Shown piece after piece: positions 1-7,131 of a stretch of DNA of 19,787 nt. Position 1 is the stretch's first letter. The number at the start of each line of letters is the position of its first letter. The position numbers were made by a program, and so were the translations under genes. The notes below the pieces were generated by a model. That model did not search any database, was not told the DNA's origin, and worked only from the letters and a program-made list of their open reading frames with translations. The stretch covers positions 1 through 19,787 of the forward strand of contig JBARRR010000137.1 of the NCBI GenBank assembly GCA_049644325.1. The letters are read 5' to 3'. Origin of the DNA: DASZHA01 sp049644325 (GTDB lineage: Bacteria > Chloroflexota > Dormibacteria > DASZGP01).

Positions 1-468
1 GACTGGGACATCGACACCGCCGGTATCAGCGATCCCATGGCCCGCATCAACACCGGCATGGAGCGCGCCGTGGCCAACACCGCCGGCAACCCTGAGTTCA
101 TCCGCCTGCTGATCGACTGCTATGCGCTGGCGCTGGACAACCCCAACATCCGGCCCCGGGTGCAGGACATGATCGAGGGGTTCTGCAGCCGCATCCGCAA
201 CGAGATCGAGAAGATGGCGGGGATCATCCCCGGCGACGACGCCATTGACCCCGAGCTGGTCGATTTTCCAGGCGCCATCGCCGGCGCAATCAACGGAATC
301 GCCTTCACCTCACTGGTCCGGGACAAGAGCCCGGCGGCGGCCTACGCCGCCTTCAAGATGTACGTCCTGGGTCTCGCCGCCGTCGCTTATATGTCAGCCG
401 GCAAGGATCTGCCGACGGAGCTGGTCGAGATGCTCCGCACTCCCGTCAAGGCCGGCTCGATTTCTTAG
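1..468 (+). CDS. TetR-family regulator, C-terminal part (5' end outside window)
   Basis: The reading frame is already open at base 1, so the ATG at 37 is probably internal and the gene starts upstream of the window. The visible 155 residues are almost all helical, with a run of amphipathic helices and a hydrophobic segment near the end (YVLGLAAVAYMSAG). This fits the ligand-binding and dimerisation half of a TetR-type repressor; the helix-turn-helix half would lie off the left edge. It stops 33 bases before a response-regulator gene on the same strand and could share its transcript. TetR regulators often sit beside exporters, and one follows here, but the ligand and targets cannot be read from this fragment. 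The family call rests on overall helical pattern and length, not on a diagnostic motif. Confidence 0.6.
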   Translation, partial: DWDIDTAGISDPMARINTGMERAVANTAGNPEFIRLLIDCYALALDNPNIRPRVQDMIEGFCSRIRNEIEKMAGIIPGDDAIDPELVDFPGAIAGAINGIAFTSLVRDKSPAAAYAAFKMYVLGLAAVAYMSAGKDLPTELVEMLRTPVKAGSIS

Positions 469-479
469 ACAACCTTCAT
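462..479 (+). promoter_or_regulatory. Candidate operator half shared with the exporter operon
   Basis: The sequence here reads TTCTTAG, six bases, then TTCAT. The same two words with the same spacing recur at 2647-2664 in front of the exporter adaptor gene. It overlaps the stop codon of the TetR fragment and ends 22 bases before the response-regulator start, where an autoregulatory site would be expected. Binding by that regulator is inferred. Confidence 0.4.
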
Positions 480-501
480 CCATGAGTGCTCCAATGCACC
501 C

Positions 502-1182
502 ATGGCGGATCAGCCCCATGTGCTCGTCGTCGACGATGACTCCCGGATCGCCGCGGCACTGCGGCGCGCGCTGATCTACGAGGGCTATGCCGTCGACATT
601 GCCCCCGACGGCCTCGTCGCCCTGCGCCGCGCCCATGAACGGATGCCCGACCTGGTGGTGCTCGACGTGATGCTGCCAGGCCTGGACGGCGTCGAGGTCT
701 GCCGCCGGCTCCGGGCCGAGGGCGACGTCCCCATCCTGATGCTGACTGCGCGCGACGCCACCGCCGACCGTGTCGACGGGCTGGACAGTGGCGCCGACGA
801 CTACCTGGTCAAGCCCTTCGCCTACGAGGAGCTGCTGGCACGCATCCGGGCGCTGCTGCGCCGGCAGGCGCCCAGGGCCCGCCGGGTGCTTCGTTTTGGC
901 GAGCTGACGATGGACCTGGGAACCCGCGAGGTGAAGCGCGCAGACCACACCCTCAGCCTGACGCCACGCGAGTTCGACCTCCTCCAGCACTTCCTTCGCA
1001 ACCCCCGCCAGGTGCTGACTCGCGATCGCATCCTCGACGTCGTGTGGGGATACGACTTCGGCGCCACCAGCAACTCCGTGGACGTCTACGTGGGCTACCT
1101 GCGGAGCAAGATGGAGATCGGGGGCATGCCGCGCATGATCCAGACCGTCCGCGGCGTGGGGTACGCGCTGAGGGAGGACTGA
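502..1182 (+). CDS. OmpR-family response regulator
   Basis: A 226-residue two-component response regulator. Residues 6-118 form a receiver domain: acidic pocket D11-D13, phospho-acceptor D55 (VVLDVMLPG), switch T82 and conserved K104 (LVKPF). Residues about 130-226 form an OmpR/PhoB winged-helix DNA-binding domain, with TPREFDLL and the closing VRGVGYALRED typical of the family. All phosphorylation residues are present. The ATG at 502 has no clear Shine-Dalgarno sequence; nearby ATGs at 482 and 494 are out of frame. Its stop overlaps the start of the kinase gene by one base (TGATG), so the two are translationally coupled. The family resembles actinobacterial MprA/TcrA-type regulators, but the stimulus is unknown. 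The adjacent exporter is its likely target. Confidence 0.95.
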   Translation: MADQPHVLVVDDDSRIAAALRRALIYEGYAVDIAPDGLVALRRAHERMPDLVVLDVMLPGLDGVEVCRRLRAEGDVPILMLTARDATADRVDGLDSGADDYLVKPFAYEELLARIRALLRRQAPRARRVLRFGELTMDLGTREVKRADHTLSLTPREFDLLQHFLRNPRQVLTRDRILDVVWGYDFGATSNSVDVYVGYLRSKMEIGGMPRMIQTVRGVGYALRED

Positions 1183-2642
1183 TGCCGATCCGCCTGCGAA
1201 TCGCGCTCTTCGGCAGCCTGGTGGTGGCGCTGACGGTGCTGGTCTTCGGCACCCTGGTCTACTTCCTGGTCCAGCGCAACCTCTACACCGGCCAGGACGC
1301 CTCACTCACCCGGCGGGTTACCAGCGGCCCATTCTTCGGCCGCGGCCCCGCCGACCGCGGTCGCATCCTGGTCGGCCCCGACGGCACGGTGCAAAGGGTC
1401 GACCTGCCCATCGACCTGCGCACCAGCTCCGACACCTATGTCGAGCTGTTCTCTCCCGGGGGCGCGCCCCTGATCAGCAGTGGTGAGATCGACGGCCAGG
1501 CGCCCAAGGTGGCCACCGACGTGCTCAACCAGGTGCCCGCCAACAGCACCTTGCTGGCCACGGTTGAGCCCGCCAACGGTGTTCCCGTGCGGGTGGCCGT
1601 CCGCAAGGTCGGACCTGGCGACCCCTCCGGTGCCGGCTTCGTCCTCGTCGGCCAGCCGATGGTGCCGGTGGTCAACCAGCTCCAGGGCCTTCGACTGGTC
1701 CTCATCATCGCCGCCGTGTTCAGCATCCTGTTGGCGCTGGTGGCCAGCTGGCTGGTGGCGGGCCGGGCCCTTCGCCCGGTCGACCGGATCGCGGAGACGG
1801 CGGAGGAGATCGGCCGCACCCGTGACCTCAGCCGCCGGCTGCCGGCGTCCAACACCAACGACGAGGTCAGCCGCCTGTCGACGCGCTTCAACGACATGCT
1901 GGGACAGCTGCAGGAGGCCTACGGCCGGCTGGAGGAGTCACTGGCGGCGCAGAAGCGCTTCGTCGCCGACGCCTCGCACGAGCTGCGCACCCCGCTGACC
2001 ACCATCATCAGCAACGCCGGGCTCCTCCTCAACCGGCCCAATGTCCGGTCCGAGGACCAGCGCGACGCCCTCGAGGACATCGCCGCCGAGGGTGATCGCA
2101 TGAGCCGCCTGGTGCAGGAGCTGCTGACCCTGGCGCGGGCCGACAGCGGCCAGCACCTGGAGATGGCGCCGGTGGACCTGACCTCGATCGTCGCCGACGT
2201 CTGCCGCCAGGCACGCAAGCTCAGCGAGGGCCGCTCCATCGCCTTCGACGGCGGGCAGCCGCTGGGGCTCAAGGGAAACGAGGACGCGCTGCGCCAGCTG
2301 ATGTGGATCCTGGTCGACAACGGCATCAAGCACACCCACAGCGGCGGCCGGGTCGAGGTGGGCACAAGCCTGGTCGAGGGCGTGGCCAGGCTCACGGTGA
2401 GCGACAACGGCGAGGGCATCGCGCCAGATGCCCTGGAGCGGATCTTCGAGCGCTTCTATCGCCCCGACGAGGCGCGCTCAGGCCAGGGCGCCGGCCTTGG
2501 CCTGGCCATCGCCCGCTGGATCGCCGAGGAGCACGGCGGCACCGTAAACGCCGCCAACAACCCCGCCGGCGGCGCCACCTTCACGGTTGACATTCCCGCT
2601 GCCGGGGAAATCGAGGAGCCGGTTGCGGCCGCGGCGTCTTAG
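1182..2642 (+). CDS. Membrane sensor histidine kinase, partner of the upstream regulator
   Basis: A 486-residue sensor kinase. The start at ATG 1182 is chosen because it overlaps the regulator stop (TGATG) and begins just before the first membrane span; an earlier in-frame ATG at 1044 would add 46 arginine-rich residues read from inside the regulator gene. Domains: membrane span 7-30, extracytoplasmic sensor region about 31-168, second span 169-193, HAMP 194-247, HisKA with phospho-acceptor H266 (DASHELRTPL), then HATPase_c with N380, DNGEGI at 408-413 and GAGLGLAI at 436-443. The catalytic set is complete, so it should act as kinase and phosphatase on the D55 regulator. The extracytoplasmic domain shows no motif I recognise. 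The gene ends in TCTTAG, the first unit of a repeat array that runs into the exporter promoter region. Confidence 0.95.
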   Translation: MPIRLRIALFGSLVVALTVLVFGTLVYFLVQRNLYTGQDASLTRRVTSGPFFGRGPADRGRILVGPDGTVQRVDLPIDLRTSSDTYVELFSPGGAPLISSGEIDGQAPKVATDVLNQVPANSTLLATVEPANGVPVRVAVRKVGPGDPSGAGFVLVGQPMVPVVNQLQGLRLVLIIAAVFSILLALVASWLVAGRALRPVDRIAETAEEIGRTRDLSRRLPASNTNDEVSRLSTRFNDMLGQLQEAYGRLEESLAAQKRFVADASHELRTPLTTIISNAGLLLNRPNVRSEDQRDALEDIAAEGDRMSRLVQELLTLARADSGQHLEMAPVDLTSIVADVCRQARKLSEGRSIAFDGGQPLGLKGNEDALRQLMWILVDNGIKHTHSGGRVEVGTSLVEGVARLTVSDNGEGIAPDALERIFERFYRPDEARSGQGAGLGLAIARWIAEEHGGTVNAANNPAGGATFTVDIPAAGEIEEPVAAAAS

Positions 2643-2679
2643 CCACTTCTTAGCCGTGGTTCATGGCCGACTAATGGCA
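2636..2679 (+). promoter_or_regulatory. Four tandem 11-bp units, probable OmpR-type operator of the exporter operon
   Basis: TCTTAGCC occurs at 2637-2644 and again at 2648-2655, exactly 11 bp apart. The next two 11-bp units carry TCATGGC (2661-2667) and TAATGGC (2672-2678), again 11 bp apart. Direct repeats on a helical-turn period are the usual binding layout for OmpR/PhoB-family regulators. The array lies between the kinase stop and the adaptor start. A weak -35/-10 pair (TTAGCC 2650-2655, TAATGG 2672-2677, spacer 16) may overlap it. The repeats are seen; the bound regulator is inferred. Confidence 0.5.
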
Positions 2680-2746
2680 AGCTGCGACCATTGGCCCCTG
2701 TTGGTCGTCATAGGGACCGCGATCGCGCCTGAATAAGGAAGAGGAA

Positions 2747-4354
2747 TTGGAAAGTAACATCCCCACCGGCCCAGCCCCCGCAACCACCTCGGCGCCTGCG
2801 CTCCGGCGATCGAGCACCCGCAGCCGGTGGCTCCGCGGCAACCGGCTCTGGGTCATCATCCTGGTGGTGGTGGCGCTGGCGCTGGCCGCCCTGATCGGCC
2901 AGCAGACCATCCTCAAGCCGGCCAGCACCTCGACGGCGCCACGGATCGTGACGGTGACAACCGGCGACGTCAAGGCGTCGGTCAGCGGCACCGGGGCGCT
3001 GACCCCCATCAGCCAGCTCAACCTCAACTTCCGCACGTCGGGCCAGATCACCGAGATGGACGTCAAGGTGGGTGACCACGTCTCCGCCGGGCAGACGCTG
3101 GCGAAGGTCGACTCCACCACCCAGCAGAGCACGCTGGCCTCGGCCCAGGCCAGCCTGCAATCGGCCCAGGCCGCGGTGCAAATCGCCCAGAACCCGGTTA
3201 CCTCGGCCCAGGTGGCCCAGCTGCTGCACGGTGTCCAGGCGGCCCAGACCAACTACAACGACACCGTCAACAGCGTCAACGCCACCAATAACGGCGACGG
3301 CCAGACGGTGCAGAGCGACCAGGCCGCGGTGAACAAGGCCCAGAACGACTACAACACCAACAGCTGCGGCACCGCCAGCCCGGCAGCCGGCTGTGCCGGC
3401 CCCACCGGCTTCACCGCCACGCTCCAGAACGCGCAGAGCAAGCTCGCCACCGACCAGCAGAAGCAGACATCGGACCAGATCGCGGGGCAGACTCGCCTCG
3501 ACCAGGCCCAGCAGCAGATCACCTCCGCGCAGGACAACCTCAATGTCCAGAGCCAGGTCAAGCCCAACGCCGTGGCCTCGGCCCAGGCGCAGCTGGCCTC
3601 GGCTCAGGCCCAGGTGCAATCGGCGCAGATGACGCTCGACCAGACGACCCTGAAGGCTCCGACCGACGGCACCGTGGTCAGCGTCACGGGTAACGTCGGT
3701 GAGACATCTGGGGGCGGCGGCAGCAGCACCAGCCAGGCACCGGGCAGCAATGCCCCGCTCACCGGCGGCTCGTCCGGCTCCAGCGGCACCGGCAGCAGCA
3801 GCAGCAGCAGCAGCTCCAGCAGCTCCGCCACCGTGGTGCTGGCCTCGGCGGCTGGCTTCCAGGCGGTGGTGCCGTTCCCGGAGAGCGACGCCAGCAAGCT
3901 GGTTCCCAACCAGGACGTCAACCTCACCTACGACGCCATCCCCAACCTCAACGTCGCCGGCAAGGTGCTGGCGGTGGCGCCCACCGCCACCGTCGTCTCC
4001 AACGTGGTCAACTACTACGCCACGATCGTGGTCGACAGCACCGACTCCCGGCTCAAGTCCGGCATGACCACGAACGCCTCGGTCACGATCCAGTCCGCCC
4101 TCGGGGTGCTGTCGCTGCCCAACACGGCCGTCCAGAACACGGGGGGCTCGAGCACCGTCAACCTGGTGCGGAACGGGCAGCAGACGTCGGTGCCGGTCAC
4201 CACCGGCCTGGTGGGTGACAGCACAACGGAGATCCGCGCCGGGCTCAACGACGGTGACCAGGTGGCGCTGCCCCAGGCGCGTACCAGTGCCACGCCGGCC
4301 GCCGGCGGTGGCGGCGGTGGCGGCGGGGGGCGCGGCTTCGGCGGCGGCTTCTAG
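2747..4354 (+). CDS. MacA/HlyD-like adaptor subunit of an ABC exporter
   Basis: A 535-residue membrane-fusion/adaptor protein starting at TTG, preceded by a purine-rich Shine-Dalgarno stretch (AAGGAAGAGG). An arginine-rich cytoplasmic tail is followed by one membrane anchor at about 33-51. The first lipoyl half is about 66-125 (ITEMDVKVGDHVSAGQTLAKV). A long Ala/Gln-rich helical hairpin spans about 125-303 with repeated SAQA words, and the second lipoyl half begins at LKAPTDGTVVSV. A Gly/Ser-rich insert (about 321-360), partly encoded by a CAG run, interrupts the region before the beta-barrel. The C-terminus is a glycine tract with RGFGGGF. C207 and C216 sit in the hairpin and could form a disulfide. 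It is followed by ATPase and permease genes, as in MacAB-type exporters; the cargo is unknown. Confidence 0.9.
   Translation: MESNIPTGPAPATTSAPALRRSSTRSRWLRGNRLWVIILVVVALALAALIGQQTILKPASTSTAPRIVTVTTGDVKASVSGTGALTPISQLNLNFRTSGQITEMDVKVGDHVSAGQTLAKVDSTTQQSTLASAQASLQSAQAAVQIAQNPVTSAQVAQLLHGVQAAQTNYNDTVNSVNATNNGDGQTVQSDQAAVNKAQNDYNTNSCGTASPAAGCAGPTGFTATLQNAQSKLATDQQKQTSDQIAGQTRLDQAQQQITSAQDNLNVQSQVKPNAVASAQAQLASAQAQVQSAQMTLDQTTLKAPTDGTVVSVTGNVGETSGGGGSSTSQAPGSNAPLTGGSSGSSGTGSSSSSSSSSSSATVVLASAAGFQAVVPFPESDASKLVPNQDVNLTYDAIPNLNVAGKVLAVAPTATVVSNVVNYYATIVVDSTDSRLKSGMTTNASVTIQSALGVLSLPNTAVQNTGGSSTVNLVRNGQQTSVPVTTGLVGDSTTEIRAGLNDGDQVALPQARTSATPAAGGGGGGGGGRGFGGGF
3793..3814 (+). repeat. CAG/AGC trinucleotide run, seven units, inside the adaptor gene
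   Basis: Seven consecutive CAG triplets, read in frame as AGC, encode part of a polyserine linker. Slippage would lengthen or shorten the linker without a frameshift. It lies between the second lipoyl half and the beta-barrel of the adaptor. Confidence 0.85.
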
Positions 4355-4357
4355 CCG

Positions 4358-5098
4358 GTGATCACCCTCGACACCGTGACCAAGTGCTACCAGGTCGGCA
4401 CCATCGAGTTCTGGGCGCTGCGGGGCATCAGCGTTCACGTCGGCGAGGGTGACTTCGTCGCCATCATGGGACCGTCCGGTTCCGGCAAGAGCACGCTCAT
4501 GAACCTGATCGGGGCCCTCGACGTACCGACCTCAGGCCGCTACATCCTTGACGGCATCGACGTCGCCGAGCTCGACGACTACGAGCTGGCCGAGATCCGC
4601 AACCACAAGATCGGCTTTGTGTTCCAGTCCTTCAACCTGATCCCGCGGACCACGGCGCTGCACAACGTCGAGATGCCGCTGATCTACGCCGGCGTCGGCC
4701 GCGTCCGCCACGAGCGCGCCCTGGAGGCGCTGCGCATGGTGGGCCTCGAGGACTGGGCGGCCAACCAGCCTACCGAGCTGTCGGGCGGCCAGCAGCAGCG
4801 GGTCGCCATCGCCCGGGCCCTGGTGACGCAGCCGGCAATCCTCCTCGCTGACGAGCCCACCGGCAACCTCGACTCGGTCGCCAGCATGGAGATCATGCGG
4901 CTGCTGGTGGACCTCAACCAGCAGGGCAGGACCGTGGTCCTGATCACCCACGAACCCGACGTCGCCCGCTTCGCCGGCCGCGTCGTCCACCTCCGCGATG
5001 GCCTGGTCGAGAGCGATGAGGTAAACACCGCGGCGCCAATGCCGCCGGCGCAGGACGCGACCGGCACCGCCGGGGCCGGCATCTACGTGCCCCGGTGA
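4358..5098 (+). CDS. ABC exporter ATP-binding protein, MacB/LolD type
   Basis: A 246-residue nucleotide-binding subunit starting at GTG, three bases after the adaptor stop. Walker A is GPSGSGKST (38-46), the Q-loop glutamine is Q90, the signature is LSGGQQQR (141-148), Walker B is ILLADEPTGNLD (161-172) and the switch histidine is H198 (LITHEP). All ATPase residues are present. The NHKIGFVFQSFNLIPR segment is typical of the MacB/LolD/FtsE group, which drives transporters that work mainly on substrates outside the membrane. Its stop overlaps the permease GTG start by four bases (GTGA), so ATPase and permease are translationally coupled. A proline/alanine-rich tail of about 25 residues extends beyond the core domain. 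Confidence 0.95.
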   Translation: MITLDTVTKCYQVGTIEFWALRGISVHVGEGDFVAIMGPSGSGKSTLMNLIGALDVPTSGRYILDGIDVAELDDYELAEIRNHKIGFVFQSFNLIPRTTALHNVEMPLIYAGVGRVRHERALEALRMVGLEDWAANQPTELSGGQQQRVAIARALVTQPAILLADEPTGNLDSVASMEIMRLLVDLNQQGRTVVLITHEPDVARFAGRVVHLRDGLVESDEVNTAAPMPPAQDATGTAGAGIYVPR

Positions 5099-6327
5099 AC
5101 GTCCTCGAGGCGCTGCGGCTGGCCGTCGGCGGCCTGCTCGGCAACCGCCTGCGCTCTGGGCTGACCATGCTCGGCATCCTCATCGGCGTCGGCGCGGTGG
5201 TGCTGCTGGTGGCGGTGGGCAACGGCGCCTCGGCGTCGGTGCAGAGCCAGATCCAGGGCCTCGGCTCCAACCTCCTCATCGTCTCCCCGCAGAGCTCGCG
5301 AAACGCCCAGGGCGTCTCCCAGGGATTCGGCAGCGCCAACACCCTGACCTACGACGACATGACCGCGCTCAACGACCAGAAGACATCGCCCGACATCGTC
5401 GCTGCCGTGCCCAGCACCCAGCGCAACGCGCAGATGACGTACACCAACCAGAACTGGAGCACCGAGGTCACCGGTTCCACCGCGAAGTACCCGCTGGTGC
5501 GCGACTACAAGATGGCGTCGGGGTCCTTCTTCACCGATGCCGACGTCAGTGACAACTCCCGCGTCGTGGTCCTGGGCCAGACCGTGGTCGACAACCTCTT
5601 CGCCGGGCAGGAGCCCGTCGGTCAGACGGTGAAGATCAACCGGCAGAACTTCCGTGTTGTTGGCGTCTTCGCCTCCAAGGGAGCGGGGGGACTTGCCAAC
5701 CAGGACGACACCGCGGTGGTGCCGATCACATCAGCGTGGAACTACCTGTCCGGCGGTCGCAACCAGATCCAGAACATCTACGTGCAGGCGTCGTCATCGA
5801 ACTCAACCTCTGACGCCTCTTCGGAGGTGACCCAGGTGCTCCTCTCCCGCCACCACATCTCCGATCCCGCCAACGCCGACTTCCGCGTCCTCAGCCAGGC
5901 CGACATCCTCGCCACCGCGACCCAGATCACGGGGATCCTCACCATCCTGTTGGGAGCCATCGCCGCCATCTCGCTGGTGGTCGGCGGCATCGGGATCATG
6001 AACATCATGCTGGTCACGGTCACCGAGCGCACCCGTGAAATCGGCATCCGCAAGGCGATCGGCGCCAACCACCGCGACGTCCTGCTCCAGTTCCTCATCG
6101 AATCGATGTTCCTGTCGGGCACCGGAGGGGTGCTCGGCATAGGCGCCGGCATCCTGCTTTCGATGCTGCTGCCGCACGTGGTGTCGCAGCTGCCGACACC
6201 TGTGGTCTCGCCATCCTCGGTGGCGCTCGCGTTTGGGGTGAGCGTGGGAATTGGGATCTTCTTCGGGATTTATCCCGCCAACCGCGCCGCACGGCTGAGT
6301 CCGATCCAGGCGCTGCGATACGAATAG
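5095..6327 (+). CDS. MacB/FtsX-type ABC exporter permease
   Basis: A 410-residue permease. Membrane span 1 is at about 22-44, followed by a large extracytoplasmic MacB-type domain (about 46-275). Three C-terminal spans follow, one in ILTILLGAIAAISLVVGGIGIMN and two more in the last 80 residues. The TERTREIGIRKAIGA motif after the second span is the conserved coupling segment of the FtsX family. Length and topology match the separate-permease version of MacB, with the ATPase as its own gene. The GTG start overlaps the ATPase stop by four bases. With the adaptor it should form an exporter for a peptide, lipid or drug-like substrate; the sequence does not say which. In a monoderm host there would be no TolC partner. 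Confidence 0.93.
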   Translation: MNVLEALRLAVGGLLGNRLRSGLTMLGILIGVGAVVLLVAVGNGASASVQSQIQGLGSNLLIVSPQSSRNAQGVSQGFGSANTLTYDDMTALNDQKTSPDIVAAVPSTQRNAQMTYTNQNWSTEVTGSTAKYPLVRDYKMASGSFFTDADVSDNSRVVVLGQTVVDNLFAGQEPVGQTVKINRQNFRVVGVFASKGAGGLANQDDTAVVPITSAWNYLSGGRNQIQNIYVQASSSNSTSDASSEVTQVLLSRHHISDPANADFRVLSQADILATATQITGILTILLGAIAAISLVVGGIGIMNIMLVTVTERTREIGIRKAIGANHRDVLLQFLIESMFLSGTGGVLGIGAGILLSMLLPHVVSQLPTPVVSPSSVALAFGVSVGIGIFFGIYPANRAARLSPIQALRYE

Positions 6328-6339
6328 GAGGCTTTTCAC

Positions 6340-6891
6340 ATGACAAAGTACGCAGTCCCGGCGCTCATCGCCGTGGTCGCGCTTCTCGGAGGCTTCTACG
6401 GCGGCTTCCGCTTTGGCCAGACCAACGCCAGCGCCCAGGTGGGCAACAACGGCGGCAACAATGGCACAGCGGCCAACGCCACGCCCGGCGCGGGGCGCAA
6501 CGCCTGCAGTACCACCAACACCAACCGTAACGGCAACAACGCCAACCGGACCACGGTGTTCGGTCAGATCACCGCGGTCGCCGGCAACGTGCTCACGATC
6601 CACAACCCGACCTGCAACACCGACAGCAAGGTGACCCTGAGCAGCAACTCGGTGATCCGCAAGACCGTGGACGGGACGGCGTCGGACCTGACCAACGGCG
6701 TCAACGTCACCATCCAGGGAACCAAGAACAGCGATGGCAGCATCAGCGCCAACAACGCCAACATCCTGCCCCCCGGCCAGACCTTCGGCAACGGCGCAGG
6801 CGGCGGTAACGGTGGCGGCAATGGCGGTGGCGGCAATGGCGGTGGCGGCTTCCCGGGCGGCGGTGGCGGCTTCCCGGGCGGCGGCGGCTGA
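6340..6891 (+). CDS. Exported DUF5666-like protein with glycine-rich tail
   Basis: A 183-residue protein with a strong Shine-Dalgarno AGGAGG (6326-6331) before its ATG, 12 bases after the permease stop. Residues 5-22 are a hydrophobic signal or anchor segment. Residues 29-70 are Asn/Gly-rich and probably disordered. Residues about 72-143 (VFGQITAVAGNVLTI then VTLSSNSVIRK and VNVTIQGTKNSDGSI) have the short beta-strand pattern of DUF5666 domains. The last 35 residues are nearly all Gly with Asn, Phe and Pro, made by tandem DNA repeats. C56 and C92 could pair outside the membrane. As the last strongly coupled gene of the exporter operon it may be a cell-surface accessory or substrate-binding component, which is inference. 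DUF5666 assignment is by pattern, not a search. Confidence 0.8.
   Translation: MTKYAVPALIAVVALLGGFYGGFRFGQTNASAQVGNNGGNNGTAANATPGAGRNACSTTNTNRNGNNANRTTVFGQITAVAGNVLTIHNPTCNTDSKVTLSSNSVIRKTVDGTASDLTNGVNVTIQGTKNSDGSISANNANILPPGQTFGNGAGGGNGGGNGGGGNGGGGFPGGGGGFPGGGG
6811..6882 (+). repeat. Two in-frame tandem duplications coding for a Gly-rich tail
   Basis: Two identical 15-bp units (GGTGGCGGCAATGGC, 6811-6840) are followed directly by two identical 21-bp units (6841-6861 and 6862-6882) that encode GGGFPGG. All unit lengths are multiples of three, so copy-number change preserves the frame. They form the C-terminal tail of the DUF5666-like protein. Confidence 0.9.
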
Positions 6892-6936
6892 GTGGCGAAC
6901 TGACGTGACCCTGGCGGCGAGCGTCGAGGGCGGCCG

Positions 6937-7122
6937 GTGACCCGGCTCCTCTGGGCGCTCGCTGCCGTCGTCCTCTGCCTGGTCGGCTACTACCTCACGC
7001 TCTACGACGCGCTGGCCTGGGTCGGCTTCGTCGTCTTCGGCATAGGCCTGGGCATCGGCGCCGCGGTGCTGGGCTCACTGGTCCACGACGCCCTGGCGCG
7101 CACGCCCAACGAAAGGCTGTAG
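6937..7122 (+). CDS. Small two-span membrane protein
   Basis: A 61-residue predicted membrane protein starting at GTG, with GAGGG (6926-6930) six bases upstream as a likely ribosome site. Two hydrophobic stretches (about 4-22 and 27-49) are separated by a short YDALAW turn, and the tail is charged (HDALARTPNERL). It follows the DUF5666-like gene by 45 bases on the same strand, so it is probably the last gene of the exporter operon. I do not recognise a family. A role as a small exporter-associated subunit is only suggested by position. Confidence 0.6.
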   Translation: MTRLLWALAAVVLCLVGYYLTLYDALAWVGFVVFGIGLGIGAAVLGSLVHDALARTPNERL

Positions 7123-7131
7123 GGTCCGGCC

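Noticed and set aside
2708..4438. Long minus-strand open frame (576 codons) opposite the adaptor gene
   Set aside because: It is antisense to a well-supported adaptor gene; its product is low-complexity, dominated by Gly, Arg, Val and Leu from the complementary GC-rich codons.
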